Shown here piece after piece: positions 23,410 through 35,325 of a stretch of 64,000 nt of DNA (within the stretch, counting starts at the first letter, position 1; each line of letters starts with the position of its first letter). The position numbers were made by a program, and so were the translations under genes. Origin of the DNA: Ceratodon purpureus (lineage: Eukaryota > Streptophyta > Bryopsida > Pseudoditrichales > Ditrichaceae); assembly GCA_014871385.1 (NCBI GenBank), contig CM026424.1:19931321-19995320 (forward strand), read 5' to 3'. The notes beneath the pieces are model-generated. The model was not told the DNA's origin and did not search any database. It saw nothing but the letters and a program-made list of their open reading frames with translations.

Positions 23410-24720
23410 ATGGATCATTTAGTGAAGAATTTGGAGACTGCCTACTCGGTATGGTTTGCTGATTGCTACTTACCCATGTGGTTTTTGGTTCGGGGATGGG
23501 AAGTTGAGAACTTTAGATGGGTTAATGCTTGATAGTAGTGAAGTGTGTGTTAGATTGTGCATTTTGTTTTCTGTTCGATTTCTACCCTTGTTCGTTGTGC
23601 GATGTTTTGGGTACTTTGTGTTTTGATGATTCTTTCGCTCGTGAGGTGATTTTATTTATTTATTTACAGGCTCTGATAAGTGCGTCAACTGCTGTCTTGG
23701 AGGCGAAGGATGCTTCTGATATCGAGTATGTATTCGTAGTCCTTGATCCATGTGTGGGAATCTAACCATGTGTTGGCGTATGATATGTATCGCTCTTTTC
23801 TTGCGTTGGAAATGTGACTCTGGTTGTTGACTTGAGAGTCGATTTCATAGGGAACCCTAAAAGTAAGAACCATCAGAGAACCTCGTGAGCTGAAATTGGT
23901 TTAGTTTGGACTTCGGAAACAAACCCCTTGTTAGGGTTTCACCTAGTTCTTCATGCTTGTGGACGGTGCTGTCAGTTGTTGGTATCCGAAGGAGATGTCT
24001 TCTTATTAGAGAGTCTTGTTCTTCTGCCTTACACTCACCATTCTAAAATTTAAATCAAGCTCAATAGAGCAGCATGTCATTGCGAATAGTTGCGAATTTT
24101 CCTGTCAGACCGTTTTTGCTTGTCTTTGAGATATTCTACAATTCAACTCGTCTGTAGCATCTAGACGAGTTAGTTTAGTTTTTCTTCCCAGTTTTAAATG
24201 TTCGAAAAATGTGACTTTGTAGGAGGACGGCAAAGACAGACGATGCGTTGGAGCGTTTCTACAATAATTTGCAGCTCTTCCACGCTGCATGTGATCAGAC
24301 TCAAGAATTTGTGGTACTTATCCAGTGTCTGTATCATTACTTTAAGTTGCATCATTAAGTGGAAGGTTCTAACACCAAGTTAAATTCTGCCGTTAGACAT
24401 AGATTGTGCATGTGAATCCTAGTCTTAATATGAATGGACTGGCTGGCTGGCAGGAGTATTTGCGGCTTAGAATAGGGTCAGAATGCCTGGTGGACGAAGC
24501 AACAGGTCCACTGACAGCAAAGAATGGGAAATCTGGTCAAGATGGGGCAGAGAACAGGGTGGCGATTCCTTCCTTGAGTGCTCTAAGGTTAGAGCAAATG
24601 AGCAAAGCAGTACGATGGCTGGTCATAGAATTACAACAAGGAGCAGCGTCAGCTACTCCTCGACCTGAAGACAACAGCGGAGGCCTAGACATTCGACCTG
24701 AAGATGACACACATCAGTGA
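23410..24720 (+). CDS. MED32: Mediator complex subunit 32 (150 aa)
   Basis: Exons 23410-23448, 23670-23725, 24223-24313 and 24454-24720 join in consistent phase. The product starts MDHLVKNLETAYS and contains STAVLEAKDASD, then FHAACDQTQEFV, IGSECLVDEATG, and LEQMSKAVRWLVIELQQG. These match the conserved blocks of plant MED32, a small, mostly helical Mediator subunit that bridges transcription factors and RNA polymerase II in the nucleus. The length of about 150 residues fits the family. The tail is acidic and contains a short repeat (RPEDN, RPEDD). It is a single-copy-looking host gene next to the mobile element. Confidence 0.9.
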
Positions 24721-25381
24721 TGATTTCACTGCATCCTTGTTTGTGTTCAGGATCAAATCTTCATTCATTTGAACCAGAACGTAGAAAAGACTTACAGTGG
24801 TCTGTTGTGTTGCTCAAATCAGATTCCTCCTGTAGATAAAGTATTTTGTAACTTATATTTAGTTTACCCTCCGTGTTATGGAAATATTCTGAGCTGGGTC
24901 AATACTTCCAAGTGTGAGGATCTTGCTTCACCGATATCAGCAGAACACGACTTACAATCCTCCCGTAGCGATCAGAACTAGAACTACAATCGAACTCATC
25001 TCAAACTCTCAGGGTAGTCCACCGCCGGAGGATTGCCCATACACTCTAGCTCTAATCCAAATCACGGTGCTAAATGTAGAAACCAGACATCTCAGTCGTT
25101 CCAAGAAGAGTGATCCTGGACCGGTTGGTTCATGCCAACAAAACTCCGCTTGCTTACCAGGAGTAAGCCACCCACCATTTTGACCATTTCATTTGTAAGT
25201 TTCGTCCTCTCCAAACATCTAGTTATGTGATGTACTTCTTGTTCGAAGTTTGAAAGACGCAAATCGAGAAAACATAGATCCCTGTAGATCCTTGCAGGAC
25301 AAAGAGGTGTTTTAGAATTTGTCAAAACTCCGATGCGGTCGTTGATTATTACTGTGTTGCCACTTAGTGGATTGAGCAAAA
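24721..25381. other. Intergenic between MED32 and tRNA-Gly
   Basis: This presumably contains the MED32 3' UTR. Open frames here have no splice or domain support. Confidence 0.5.
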
Positions 25382-25452
25382 TGCACCGGCCGGGAATCGA
25401 ACCCGGGTCTGTACCGTGGCAGGGTACTATTCTACCACTAGACCACCGGTGC
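25382..25452 (-). tRNA. trnG-GCC: tRNA-Gly (anticodon GCC)
   Basis: Read on the minus strand, the 71-nt gene begins GCACCGG and ends CCGGTGC plus discriminator A, giving a perfect 7-bp acceptor stem. It has an A box (TGGTCTAGTGG), anticodon loop CTGCCAC with GCC, and B box GGTTCGATTCC. CCA is not encoded, and a TTTT terminator for RNA polymerase III follows directly at 25381-25378. These are the features of a nuclear plant tRNA-Gly gene. No intron. Confidence 0.97.
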
Positions 25453-25695
25453 CACGTCATAGGCCACATCAGGAGCTGACGTCAGGAGGCAGAACCCCCA
25501 ATTGCTGATTGAAAAGGTTTTTTGAGAGAACATATAACAGAGAATTTCTGCAGAATAATCAAGTTGCAGAATTGTGGAAATGCGCTCAGAGGAGAGAATT
25601 CGCATCCTTGGGGAAGAGATGTGCAGCAATTCGTCTGCGGAGGAGGAGGAAGTGCTACAATCTGCTGTTGCGGGAGACGGAGGAGTTTTGGGAGG

Positions 25696-27935
25696 ATGAG
25701 TGCGGTGCTAGCTCGGCCATCAGTGGCCCTGCACCTGCTATCCGCCAATCCCTCCCTCAAACGCCACTCCGTTTCGTTGCTCCGCACTCGCCATGTCCAC
25801 CCAATTCGCAGCTCGCCTGGGCGTCTCAGGTTGCTCTGCAGCCTCGACAGCAATGCCACCAAGGCTGCTGCACCTTCCAGCAACGAGCTCTCGGCGTTAG
25901 TTCCCGGCGGGAAGCACTTGTCGCTCACGGACCAGGTGTATAGCTACATCTTGCGTCACACTCGGGAGCCGCAGGTAACTCACAGCCATTGTGTTTGTCG
26001 CATCTTCAGCTTTTAGTATTCTTTCTGCTGGAGGGTTTTGGACCGGAATGTCTCACTTGTGGGTTATACGCTTTTGATTCTCGTTTGAGCTATTTGGGTA
26101 GGAATTTTTGAATTGGGTTGTCATGTGAGAACTTGCAAATTTGGGTGGTGGACTGAGGCTTGGAGTGATGCTCAGATTTTGCAGGAGCTGCGGGAGGAGA
26201 TGGCTGAGTCGCCCGGCAGTAATATGCAGGTGAGTGAGTGCGTTTCTATCTGGTTTGTGATGCCTGGGAATTGTGGGATTGAGTTTGGTGAGTTTTGTAG
26301 GAATTCGGGGTTTAGGGTTTAGGGAGCACGTCATTGTGATGTTTAGTTACTGTGCCATTTAAATTTTGTTTCTTTCTCGTATGGGAACGTGGTGTTTTTT
26401 GTTCGTTAAGAATGTATGGTGCTTGACTATTGCTAGAAGTCAGAATGTTCAGACGATTGCTGGCGTAGTGAATTGAGTATAATGAATTGTACTGAAGTTT
26501 GCGGAGTGGTGTTTCACAGATTCCACCAGATCAAGGACAGTTTCTGGCGCTGCTTGTGCAATTGATTGGAGCAAAACGGTGCATTGAAGTTGGTGTGTTT
26601 CATGTACGAGATGTTCCGTTTCTCAAGCTCTTCACATTTAATAACTCGACAACGCATGCGTTTTCTATTTTCTTTTGCGATACTTGTTTGTTAAGTGGGT
26701 CCATCTACATACATATTTTTGTGCAGGGGTATTCGTCTCTGGCTGTGGCCTTGGTGCTTCCTGAGGGAGGTCGGCTCGTAGCCTGTGATAGGGATGAAAG
26801 GTCTTTAACCATAGCAAGGGAGTACTACAGACGTGCTGGCGTTTTGCACAAGGTATATGGCGTGTTACACTATGGCTGATCTTGTTCTTTATCCGCACAA
26901 CTTTTCATTATGATTATTTAACAGTGGTCTACTTCGCAAGTGCTGATGACTCTATGATGGACCGAAACCAGGTGGACATCAGACATGGCTTAGCAGTGGA
27001 TACACTAAAGAGCCTGCTGCAAAATGGTGATGCTGGCAGGTGTTGCAACGACTTTTGTCTGTACTTTCATTGTTTCCGTTGCCTCTATCTTTGATTTTAA
27101 TTGCTAGATAGATGTCAACTATTCGTACTTTTTTTGCACATGCTTTTATCTGCTCTTACTAGAATTTCATCTTCTTTCACATTCCAAACATCACCCCACC
27201 TACTTTCTTCTACTTTTTCTATCGAATGCTTACGTATCCCTGCTGTGTTTGTGGCGTTGCCATTATTGTTGTTGTGTATGCAGTTACGACTATGCATTTC
27301 TGGATGCAGATAAAATGATGTATCGTGAGTACTATGAATTGTTACTCCAGCTGGTAAGATTTTCCCTCAATCACCCTTCACTAATTTGGTTTAGCCTGTA
27401 AGAGAGCTCGGCTTGGCTTAATTAAAAAATCAGCTTCTCTTTGACCGGGTGATCCTTATGGCAGGTCAAACCTAATGGATTGATAGTTGTGGATAACACG
27501 CTGTGGTATGGAAGAACCGCAGATCCCTTGGTAATTGCAGTACCTTCCCTTGTGTAACTAGGTCTACATGTTGTAGTCTGATTGACATAAACATATCAAT
27601 GACAATGTTCTGTAATTTGGAAGAGGTTTGTGTGATTTTGAGGTATGATGGTGACTATCGATTTTTTCCCAACAGGTCAACGATAAGAGAACTCAATTTC
27701 TTCGGGAGTTTAACAAGTTCCTAGCAGTAGATGAACGGATAAGTGTCTCCATGGTAAGTACAGCGCATCTTTGTGCTAATATCAAGTTCTGGTTTCATGC
27801 AGATTTATGACTTTTTGCTGGTGTGGTTTTCGCCACTAGCTAAGTCTCATCATGACGACTAATTGAGTTGTATTCTGTTGAATTTCACTGTAGGTACCGA
27901 TTGGTGATGGCATGACACTCTGCAGGAAGCAATGA
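25696..27935 (+). CDS. Class I SAM-dependent O-methyltransferase, CCoAOMT-like, plastid-targeted (285 aa)
   Basis: Nine exons in consistent phase: 25696-25974, 26185-26229, 26520-26603, 26727-26852, 26972-27039, 27284-27353, 27465-27530, 27676-27753, 27894-27935. The first 50 or so residues are Ser/Arg-rich and suit a chloroplast transit peptide. The catalytic domain shows the order of methyltransferase family 3: a CIEVGVF-GYSSLAVAL SAM loop, VACDRDE acidic SAM-ribose strand, YDYAFLDADK metal and catalytic Asp, VVDNTLWYG metal-binding Asp-Asn, and a terminal PIGDGMTLCRK. It transfers a methyl group from SAM to a catechol-type phenolic in a divalent-metal-dependent way; the natural substrate is not predictable here. 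His replaces the usual Thr in GVF-T-GYS. An ATG further upstream is not excluded. Confidence 0.92.
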
Positions 27936-28920
27936 CCATTTATCAAGTTTGAGCTTGGTGTTAGCTTCACCCAGTTATAACCAGACCCTATAAATTCCTT
28001 TTACCGTAGAAGTGAGATTTAAAGCCCCCGTACACTAGTTGAGAAGTCTCTTTCAGACATTTTGTGAGACCAAAATTCACGAATGCCTCGTAGCCTGTAG
28101 GGTTTTGTCGGTTCTAAAGGATTTTATTCGCAAATCCTACAGTTTGTTGGTGGGAATTTTTACCCACCCATTGGCATAAAATGTAAATTTAAGAAGGCCG
28201 GAGATCGGTTCAAAGCCGTCTAATATGACTTTAATATGATTTTTGTCACTACTAGAGAGAATTCAGAGAGTCTATTCGGATCCGAGCTTATTCTTTCCTG
28301 ATGTTTTCTTGATCTCAACGATTTCCATACTGGAAGGATATCTTTTCCAAGGACATGTGTGTTACTAATTAACTACGACAGAACGGAATTCGCTTCGTTT
28401 TATGTTTCAGAGACTTAACGAATGGAGTAACCTGATATCGAATAGAACTGCAGGGTGATGGAACCTTGATCAGCTCCCATCAGCTGATCAGTATGCTGAA
28501 GAACATAACATCTAATCTTCAAGAAATGTGTCAACGGAATCACTTCAGAATTCAGTGCCTGGTTTGAAGATAATATTGCCAACACTAAATACCATAACTA
28601 GTGTACTGTAGTATGAGATTCTTAGATCATAGCTCAGGATGAACAGGTTCCGCATTGTCAACTCGCTTGTACTATTTCTCTTTCAGATTTAACTCTATAG
28701 GTGTGAGGTCATTCTCATTGCACACTGGTGTCTTCCAGAGTTATCCAAACATAATGGGGTCTGCTCAAATCCCGTGTCTTCTCTGCGGTTCAATGATCCA
28801 GCTACTGATAAAGCTTCTGATAGTGCAGGGCTCACCGGTTTCTAATCAAGAGCTACACAGAGAAGGCGATGGTGCCAACCGGCAGACCCTGATGAAAACC
28901 AAAAGCGTGGAGCTCATAAT
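27936..28920. other. Intergenic between O-methyltransferase and L1
   Basis: No gene is supported. It includes the 3' UTR of the methyltransferase. The L1 promoter module begins at about 28927. Confidence 0.5.
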
Positions 28921-28926
28921 TAGATG

Positions 28927-29070
28927 CCAAGTGGCCAATTCAAGGTACATTCACTCAAAAGCACAATTATACGTGGAAAATATTTACTGGCCAGTGATAT
29001 GAAAGCCTTCTAACGGTTCAGATTTCCATCCTTTTCCTAGCTTTTGGTTTCATTGCATTGGTATATAAAC
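28927..29070 (+). promoter_or_regulatory. L1 promoter: conserved module plus TATA box
   Basis: CCAAGTGGCC at 28927, CAAAAGC near 28957, ACGTGGA at 28971, ACTGGCC near 28986 and TATATAAA at 29062, ending about 130 bp before the ATG. The same ordered words recur upstream of L2-L5. ACGTGG is the core of the ABA-response element in plants. Confidence 0.65.
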
Positions 29071-29198
29071 AAACCTCACTCTTAGAATATAACAAAACAT
29101 TTTCTCAGTCTTCGATTGTCTACTCATCACTACAGTATAACTGTTCTTTGTTTGACTTCAGTTTCATACATTCTTCATCGTTTTCAGAAGCTATCAGA

Positions 29199-30415
29199 AT
29201 GGCAGCAACCGTCGCCATGGCTACTTCATCTTTGGTTGTGGCTCCAGTAGTTGCAAACAAGTTGTCCTCGTCGGCAGCTCTGGGTGGAGCTCAGGTCCAG
29301 TTCGCTCCCATCTGCAACGTGAACGTTAATGGTGGCCGTGTTGTGGCCGTGACCGCTAGCCACTCGGAGGTATGCACATTCTCTTCTCCGATTTTCTTTT
29401 CGAATGCAATAACATGTCAGATTATTCGCTATTCCCTGTGACTGTTTTTCTCTGCTCACTGCAATTTTGAGTTGCACAGCCCTTTCAGAGTCTAAATTAT
29501 GTGAGCTGATGTTCGTGATTCAGGAAGAGACATCTGTAACAAGGAAGGTGTTGAGCTCTGTTCTGGCAACTGGGTTGGCCATCAGCTTGGCTGGGTCGGC
29601 ATTTGCGGCCTCTGGTCCGGGTGGCGATGGAGCTGAGCGTACTGCACGCAAGGCAGATGAGTTGCTGCAGGGCGCAGATGCATTGATCAAGAACGACTCG
29701 CCCCAGCGCTTCGGCCCTGAGCGAGGATTCGGTAACGGAACAGACAAGGCTGATGAGGACCGCTTCTCCCAGAAGTAAGAATGCACCATAACTTTCTTGT
29801 CTCCAGAACGCCATAGCCGCTCTTACTAGCAACCAGCCTGATCTATAGAATTGGCATTGTGTTTTAATGCACTTAATTATGCTTCTCCCTGCGACGCTAC
29901 GGCATTGGGGCTTAACAATGCCAGTGCTAATTTTCTCTACCTCTGGCGAAGACAAGTGAGCTAAATTATATTGTAATTTCCCTTCATGCAGGGCCGGAAG
30001 TGGAGCCATTCCTGAGCTTCAGGATGCGACCAGTGCCCAGGTGTCTGGAGCTCGCGACAAGTTCGCTTCCAATGTGAAGAAGACCCAGCGCAGAATCGAC
30101 GGAATCTGGGGCATGGGCAAGGGCATGGCCAACGATGTGGTTGCTACCGCACAAGGTAAGGCTGACGATGCCGCCAAGGGCGCCAAGAAGGCCTTCGGCC
30201 AGGCCGCCAAGAACACCGTGGCCTCGAACGTGAAGAGCAGTGCTGGAAATGTGGCAGCAGATGTGAAGAGCAAGGCCGACGAGGTGGCGGCGCCCGTGAA
30301 GAGCAGCTCGGGAGGGTTCTTCGGGAAGATCAAGCAGCAGGCGAAGGGCATTCAGGGCGCTGTGGCGTCGAAGGGCGCAGATGTGCAGAATGCCATTCCC
30401 AACGTTGGAAAGTAA
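29199..30415 (+). CDS. L1: thylakoid-lumen LEA-like protein (281 aa, 3 exons)
   Basis: Exons 29199-29369, 29524-29774 and 29992-30415 join in frame. The first 57 residues are Ala/Ser/Val-rich with almost no acidic residues, typical of a chloroplast transit peptide. They are followed by a second hydrophobic signal, RKVLSSVLATGLAISLAG, ending SAFA before Ala-Ser-Gly, typical of a Sec-type thylakoid transfer domain. The predicted lumenal part has a conserved block (GDGAERTARKADELL, RFGPERGFGNG), then an Ala/Lys/Asp/Gly-rich helical tail with repeats such as SSAGNVAADVK, like LEA group proteins. The closest paralogues are L2-L5. A protective role against desiccation or light stress is inference. 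It retains the first intron but has lost the intron in the last exon that L5 keeps. Confidence 0.9.
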
Positions 30416-31640
30416 ATTCTACTTTGAATCTTCCGTCAGCGCCACTGTCAGTCGAAGAGGCACGAATTTGTATGAGATGTCTGACGTTGAGTTAGACGTA
30501 AACCCGGTTTTGGAGAGTTGTACACTATTCTGTCATCTTTTCTGTGCAAATTGTATAGAATCTTCTATCCCCGAGAAAGTGAGTCTTGGGTGATGGAAAG
30601 CACGAGCAGGTTGTAAATTGCGTCTTTGAATATAATTATCTTTCTCAGAACGACGATTGTTGTTGCATTTTCTGAGCCATTTTGCAGTGCTGTTTGAATC
30701 TTCTGGCTTTGTTCTTCAACATCGTCACCCTTTCATTCACCTAACTTACACGAGCCTTCGCGTATCACGTAATGCGTGCTTTCAGTTTTTTTGTTTTTCA
30801 ACGGGACTATCCAGCAAGAAAACACACATGTTTTACTGACGCGGCCACAAACTCATCACAGCCTATATAGAGCATCACATAGAGCATCGCATATTTCGCA
30901 TTAGGCGGTCAAGTGCGCATGCATCTCCGAGTATGCCAGTAGAAAATGGTCGGACCTATGGTGTCCTTCAATTGAGAAATAATCATCTCTGTAATATAAG
31001 CTCAGGATTTTTCGAGTAAAGATTTTGGCATCGTCAATTCAATCTACACTAGTTTCCAAGTACTGAGTAAAATCAACAAAGATACCATCTTGGCTGAAGT
31101 CTTGGTTGTAAAAAATTGTGATCTGCCATATCAGCGCTACACAGAACATGAAGAGCTAAGCATTCATTTTGGTTAGTCCTACTGTAAGATACATCGGAAT
31201 CACCAAGATAAAAACCACTCTCTACTTGAAATTACACTGCAAAATATCCACAAAAACCTGAGTGTTCTATACTGCAAATCAATTCAGGTTTTAATCAAAC
31301 TTCATTAGTAGCATAACATTGCAACAGGCTAGCGTATGTCAACACCCATTGAGAAGAAAGATAGTGAATCAGAGTCAACTTGTATTTTCAACTGCAAGGC
31401 TATCACCACAGCTGCACAAACTTCACGAAATGGATCAAGGTACACCCAAGTGTACGAAGATTATGAAAAAGCACAATGATGTTCGGCTGCGAATAACTAC
31501 GATAAGTGCAGGCCGTATACCAGAAGGTGCTCGAGCCCAACGAATGTTCTCAGATTCGCCGTGCAGTCGACCTACTAATGCAAAAGTGCAAATCCATATC
31601 ATTTCGTCACCAAGTTCAATTGTCTGACAGTCAAAAGCAG
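30416..31640. other. Intergenic L1-L2
   Basis: L1 3' UTR and spacer. From about 31430 the sequence resembles the L3 upstream region (words such as CCAAGTGTAC, AGATTATGAAAA, ACGAATGTTCTCAG), showing that promoters were duplicated with the genes. No other gene seen. Confidence 0.6.
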
Positions 31641-31642
31641 CA

Positions 31643-31780
31643 GCCAAGTGGCACTTCCTGAGCACTTCCTACCACAAGCACAATGAACGTGGAGTATGAT
31701 CACTGGCACAATCTTCAAATGTGTCTAGCGGCGCAGATACATCTGTGAATTGTCCTACTTGGCCTCGCTGTGCTATAAAT
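31643..31780 (+). promoter_or_regulatory. L2 promoter module
   Basis: CCAAGTGGCAC at 31643, ACGTGGA at 31687, CACTGGCACAAT at 31701 and TATAAAT at 31774. TCAAAAGC lies just upstream of the first element. The spacing resembles L3 and L4. Confidence 0.65.
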
Positions 31781-31956
31781 TGGGTTCGAACCACTTGTCT
31801 ACCAACAATCTCATTTCAATTCACAGCGTCAAACCAACCATCTTCTTGTGCCATCTCAGAAACCATTCTGTCTTTGAAGTACTGTAACTGCTTCCGAACC
31901 TTTCTATTAGACTTTGTGATAGCCTCAGTTCTTTACAAGTACCACTTCTCTTTACA

Positions 31957-32992
31957 ATGGCAGCAACATTGATGGTGTGTGGTTCTGTGGTCGCTGCTCC
32001 TTTGAGCGCTACCACATTGTCCTCGTCTGCGGCTTTCGGTGCATCGCAGACCCAGTTCGCCCCGGTTTGTAATGTGAGCAGCAATGGTGGTCGCGTTGTG
32101 GCTGTGAAGGCCAGCTATTCTGAGGAGGAGTCATCTGTCTCGAAGCGGGTGTTGAGCTCTGTTCTGGCGACTGGGTTGGCCATCAGCTTGGCTGGGTCGG
32201 CATTTGCTGCTTCAGGCCCGGGTGGGGATGGAGCTGAGCGTACTGCGCGCAAGGCAGATGAGTTGCTGCAGGGCGCAGATGCGTTGATCAAGAATGACTC
32301 GCCCCAGCGCTTCGGGCCGGAGAGAGGGTTCGGAAACGGAACAGACAAGGCTGATGAGGACCGCTTCTCCCAGAAGTGAGTATTGAGTAATCTCACCTTC
32401 GTTTGCAGAATCATGGCGATGGATCGATGGAAGGTTTAGAAGAAATATGATTTGATTATTTGTTAGGGTATACATGCAGAGATGGAAGGTTTAAACTCCT
32501 ACTCAGCGTTTTTCTTACTCGATTTCTTCGTGCAGGGCTGGAAGTGGAGCCATTCCTGAGCTTCAGGATGCGACCAGTGCCCAGGTGTCCGGAGCTCGTG
32601 ATAAATTCGCTTCCAATGTGAAGAAGACCCAGCGCAGGATTGACGGAATCTGGGGTATGGGTAAGGGCATGGCTAACGATGTGGTTGCCACCACTCAAAG
32701 CAAGGCTGACGATGCCGCCAAGGGCGCCAAGAGAGCGTTTGGCCAAGCCACTAAGAACAGCGTGGCCTCGAACGTGAAGAGCAGTGCTGGAAATGTGGCT
32801 GCGGATGTGAAGAGCAGTGCTGGAAATGTGGCAGCTGATGTGAAGAGCAAGGCGGACGAGGTGGCGGCGCCCGTGAAGAGCAGCTCGGGAGGGTTCTTCG
32901 GGAAGATCAAGCAGCAGGCGAAGGGCATTCAGGGCGCTGTGGCGTCGAAGGGTGCTGATGTGCAGAGCGCCATCCCCAACGTCAGAAAGTAA
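31957..32992 (+). CDS. L2: thylakoid-lumen LEA-like protein (291 aa, 2 exons)
   Basis: Exons 31957-32375 and 32536-32992. The first intron of L1 and L5 is absent, with SYSE and EESS now contiguous. The targeting regions and lumenal block match L1. The last exon carries an in-frame duplication of the 11-residue unit SSAGNVAADVK, making this the longest copy. The sequence ATTKNSVASN-type segment groups it with L4, whereas L1 and L3 share AAKNTVASN. Same predicted lumenal role as L1. Confidence 0.9.
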
Positions 32993-34031
32993 ATTATTCC
33001 GAAGGCTTTTGTAGTGCCTGTTCTAGTTTCAGTTTAGACCAATTTGTAAGATAAGTCTGTGGTGCAGGAGCCCATTGATGAGAGTTTTGGAGAGTTGTAC
33101 ACTATCAGGATAGTATGGATGCTTCGCGAATTGTATAAAGTCATGTCCCTGGATTACGGAGTAGCGAGCTGTATATCGTGGCTTTTCAATATGATTGATC
33201 TTTTGAAAATTATGCGTATTACACTAGACTTACAATTCACGAGTTTTGCCACCGTTTCCATGTCACTTTGATATAATTTACCGGTTCTTGTGCTACAATC
33301 TCCTCAGTCGTCATGCAATTCACGATTGTTCAAAGTCTTTAACAGATCTTAGCTCCAGAGAAAGTGAAAGAGGTATATGTTCAGAATGTGATAATCTTTG
33401 TTTGCAAGTGTACTGAAGAATAGAAGCCGAGTAGTCCTCTTAATTTCAGACGAACATCTCTCTTTGTCTCGGTTGTTAGATGTTGAATCTAGTTTATCAA
33501 TTCGACTGAAGTAAAAAAAGCAACTTTTTTTCGTCAACTATCCATTTGTAACACAAGAACTAGATATTTGTATGAAACACACTTCAGAGTATCTATGAAA
33601 AATCTGATAGACCTTTGACGTGATTTTCAAAAATCAGGAATGCTCCATGAAATGACACTTGATCGATTGTTGAAGATGCCAGCAATTGCTGCACACAAGA
33701 GAACAATTTGACCAAGGTAAATCCGGAAGAAACTTCACGCCATAAGCTTGACTTTCCGCTGTTCAGGTGCGAGACTTCTGTATCTCCAAAGCAGCAGCTG
33801 TGCTCTCCAGGAAATGGATTTGCGGACATCCAAGTGTACAAAGATTATGAAAAGAGAAATCGATGGGCTGCGAATGACGACGATTACTTCTGACTACGCA
33901 CTGGATGGTGCTGGAGACAAACGAATGTTCTCAGGCTTCACCGTGCAGTCGACTAACGACCATTCCGCACAAGTGCAAATGCTTCTCATACCCTCACCGG
34001 AATCGAATGTGGGTCGATCACCAAGTGCTCA
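32993..34031. other. Intergenic L2-L3
   Basis: L2 3' UTR followed by spacer. The part after about 33,820 is a diverged duplicate of the L2 upstream region. No other gene seen. Confidence 0.6.
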
Positions 34032-34165
34032 CCAAGTGGCGCTTCATGGGCACAGTCGAAAAGCACATTGAACGTGGAGCAATCTTACAGGAACAATCTT
34101 CACATTCATCAAGTGGCACAGATTGCCATGGAACTTGTCCTACTTTCCATCGCTGTGGTATAAAT
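34032..34165 (+). promoter_or_regulatory. L3 promoter module
   Basis: CCAAGTGGCGCTTC at about 34032, GAAAAGCACA near 34058, ACGTGGA at 34072, ACAATCTTCA near 34096 and TATAAATT at 34159. Confidence 0.65.
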
Positions 34166-34327
34166 TGAGCTCGAACACGAACGTCTCCATCAGTTTTGAG
34201 TCTTCTAACAATTTTCCTCTCTTGCTCTCAAAGCAGTCTTCTTCTCGCGATTTTTGAAAGTTTCAGTGTGCATCTCTTCCTACACTCTCATTTCCTGCGC
34301 TATCTGGAACAACCCACTCTCTTCAGA

Positions 34328-35325
34328 ATGGCAGCGACGTCAATGGTGTCTGGATCCCTGGTCGCTTCTCCCCTTAGCACCAGCACATTATCTTCCTCTG
34401 CAGCTTTTGGTGCATCACAGGCGCAATTCGCCACTGTTTGTAATGTGAGCAGCAATGGCGGTCGAGTTTTGGCCGTGAAGGCCAGTTATTCCGAGGAGGA
34501 GCCATCAGTTGCGAAGCGGGCTCTGAGCTCTGTTCTGGCAACGGGGCTAGCCATCAGCTTGGCTGGGTCGGCATTTGCGGCCTCAGGTCCAGGTGGGGAC
34601 GGCGCTGAGCGCACAGCACGCAAGGCGGATGAGTTGCTGCAGAGCGCAGATGCATTGATCAAGAATGACTCACCCCAGCGCTTCGGCCCAGAGAGAGGGT
34701 TCGGAAATGGCACTGCGCCTGAAGATGTTGATCGGCTTTCTCAGAAGTGAGTGTTGCAAGGTTTCGCTATTGCCTAAGTACTCTTGGTAATAGAGCATAA
34801 TCGTTAGGGTGAACGATGTTCTCGATGTTTGTGAATTGTGGAGTGAACAATTGGAAGATGGAAAGTAGTTCTAACAAGACAAATGCGTTTCCTTTTTGCA
34901 GGGATGGAAGCGGAGCCATTCCTGAGCTTCAGGATGCGACCAGTGCCCAGGTGTCTGGAGCTCGTGACAAGTTCGCTTCCAATGTGAAGAAGACGCAGCG
35001 CAGGATTGACGGAATCTGGGGCATGGGCAAGGGCATGGCCAACGACGTGGTGGCCACAGCGCAAGGGAAGGCTGACGATGCCGCCAAGGGCGCCAAGAAG
35101 GCCTTCGGCCAGGCCGCCAAGAACACCGTGGCCTCGAACGTGAAGAGCAGTGCTGGAAATGTGGCAGCGGATGTGAAGAGCAAGGCCGACGAGGTGGCGG
35201 CGCCCGTGAAGAGCAGCTCGGGAGGGTTCTTCGGGAAGATCAAGCAGCAGGCGAAGGGCATTCAGGGCGCTGTGGCGTCGAAGGGCGCTGATGTGCAGAA
35301 TGCCATTCCCAACGTTGGAAAGTAG
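34328..35325 (+). CDS. L3: thylakoid-lumen LEA-like protein (280 aa, 2 exons)
   Basis: Exons 34328-34746 and 34902-35325; the first intron is absent. The start at 34328 (MAATSMVSGS) aligns with the other copies, so the longer upstream open frame is leader. It differs from its sisters before the splice site (GTAPEDVDRLSQK versus GTDKADEDRFSQK) and after it (DGSGAIPEL versus AGSGAIPEL). Its last exon is almost identical to that of L1, suggesting conversion. Targeting and lumenal features are as for L1. Confidence 0.9.

Noticed and set aside
25509..25943. Alternative frame over exon 1 of the O-methyltransferase
   Set aside because: It has no domain, and the overlapping frame is fixed by nine phase-matched exons.
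29497..30351. Long minus-strand frames opposite L1 (and equivalents opposite L2-L5)
   Set aside because: They are shadows of GC-rich exons and recur wherever the sense exon recurs.
31319..31627. Open frame upstream of L2
   Set aside because: It lies in the duplicated promoter region shared with L3, where the frame is not conserved.
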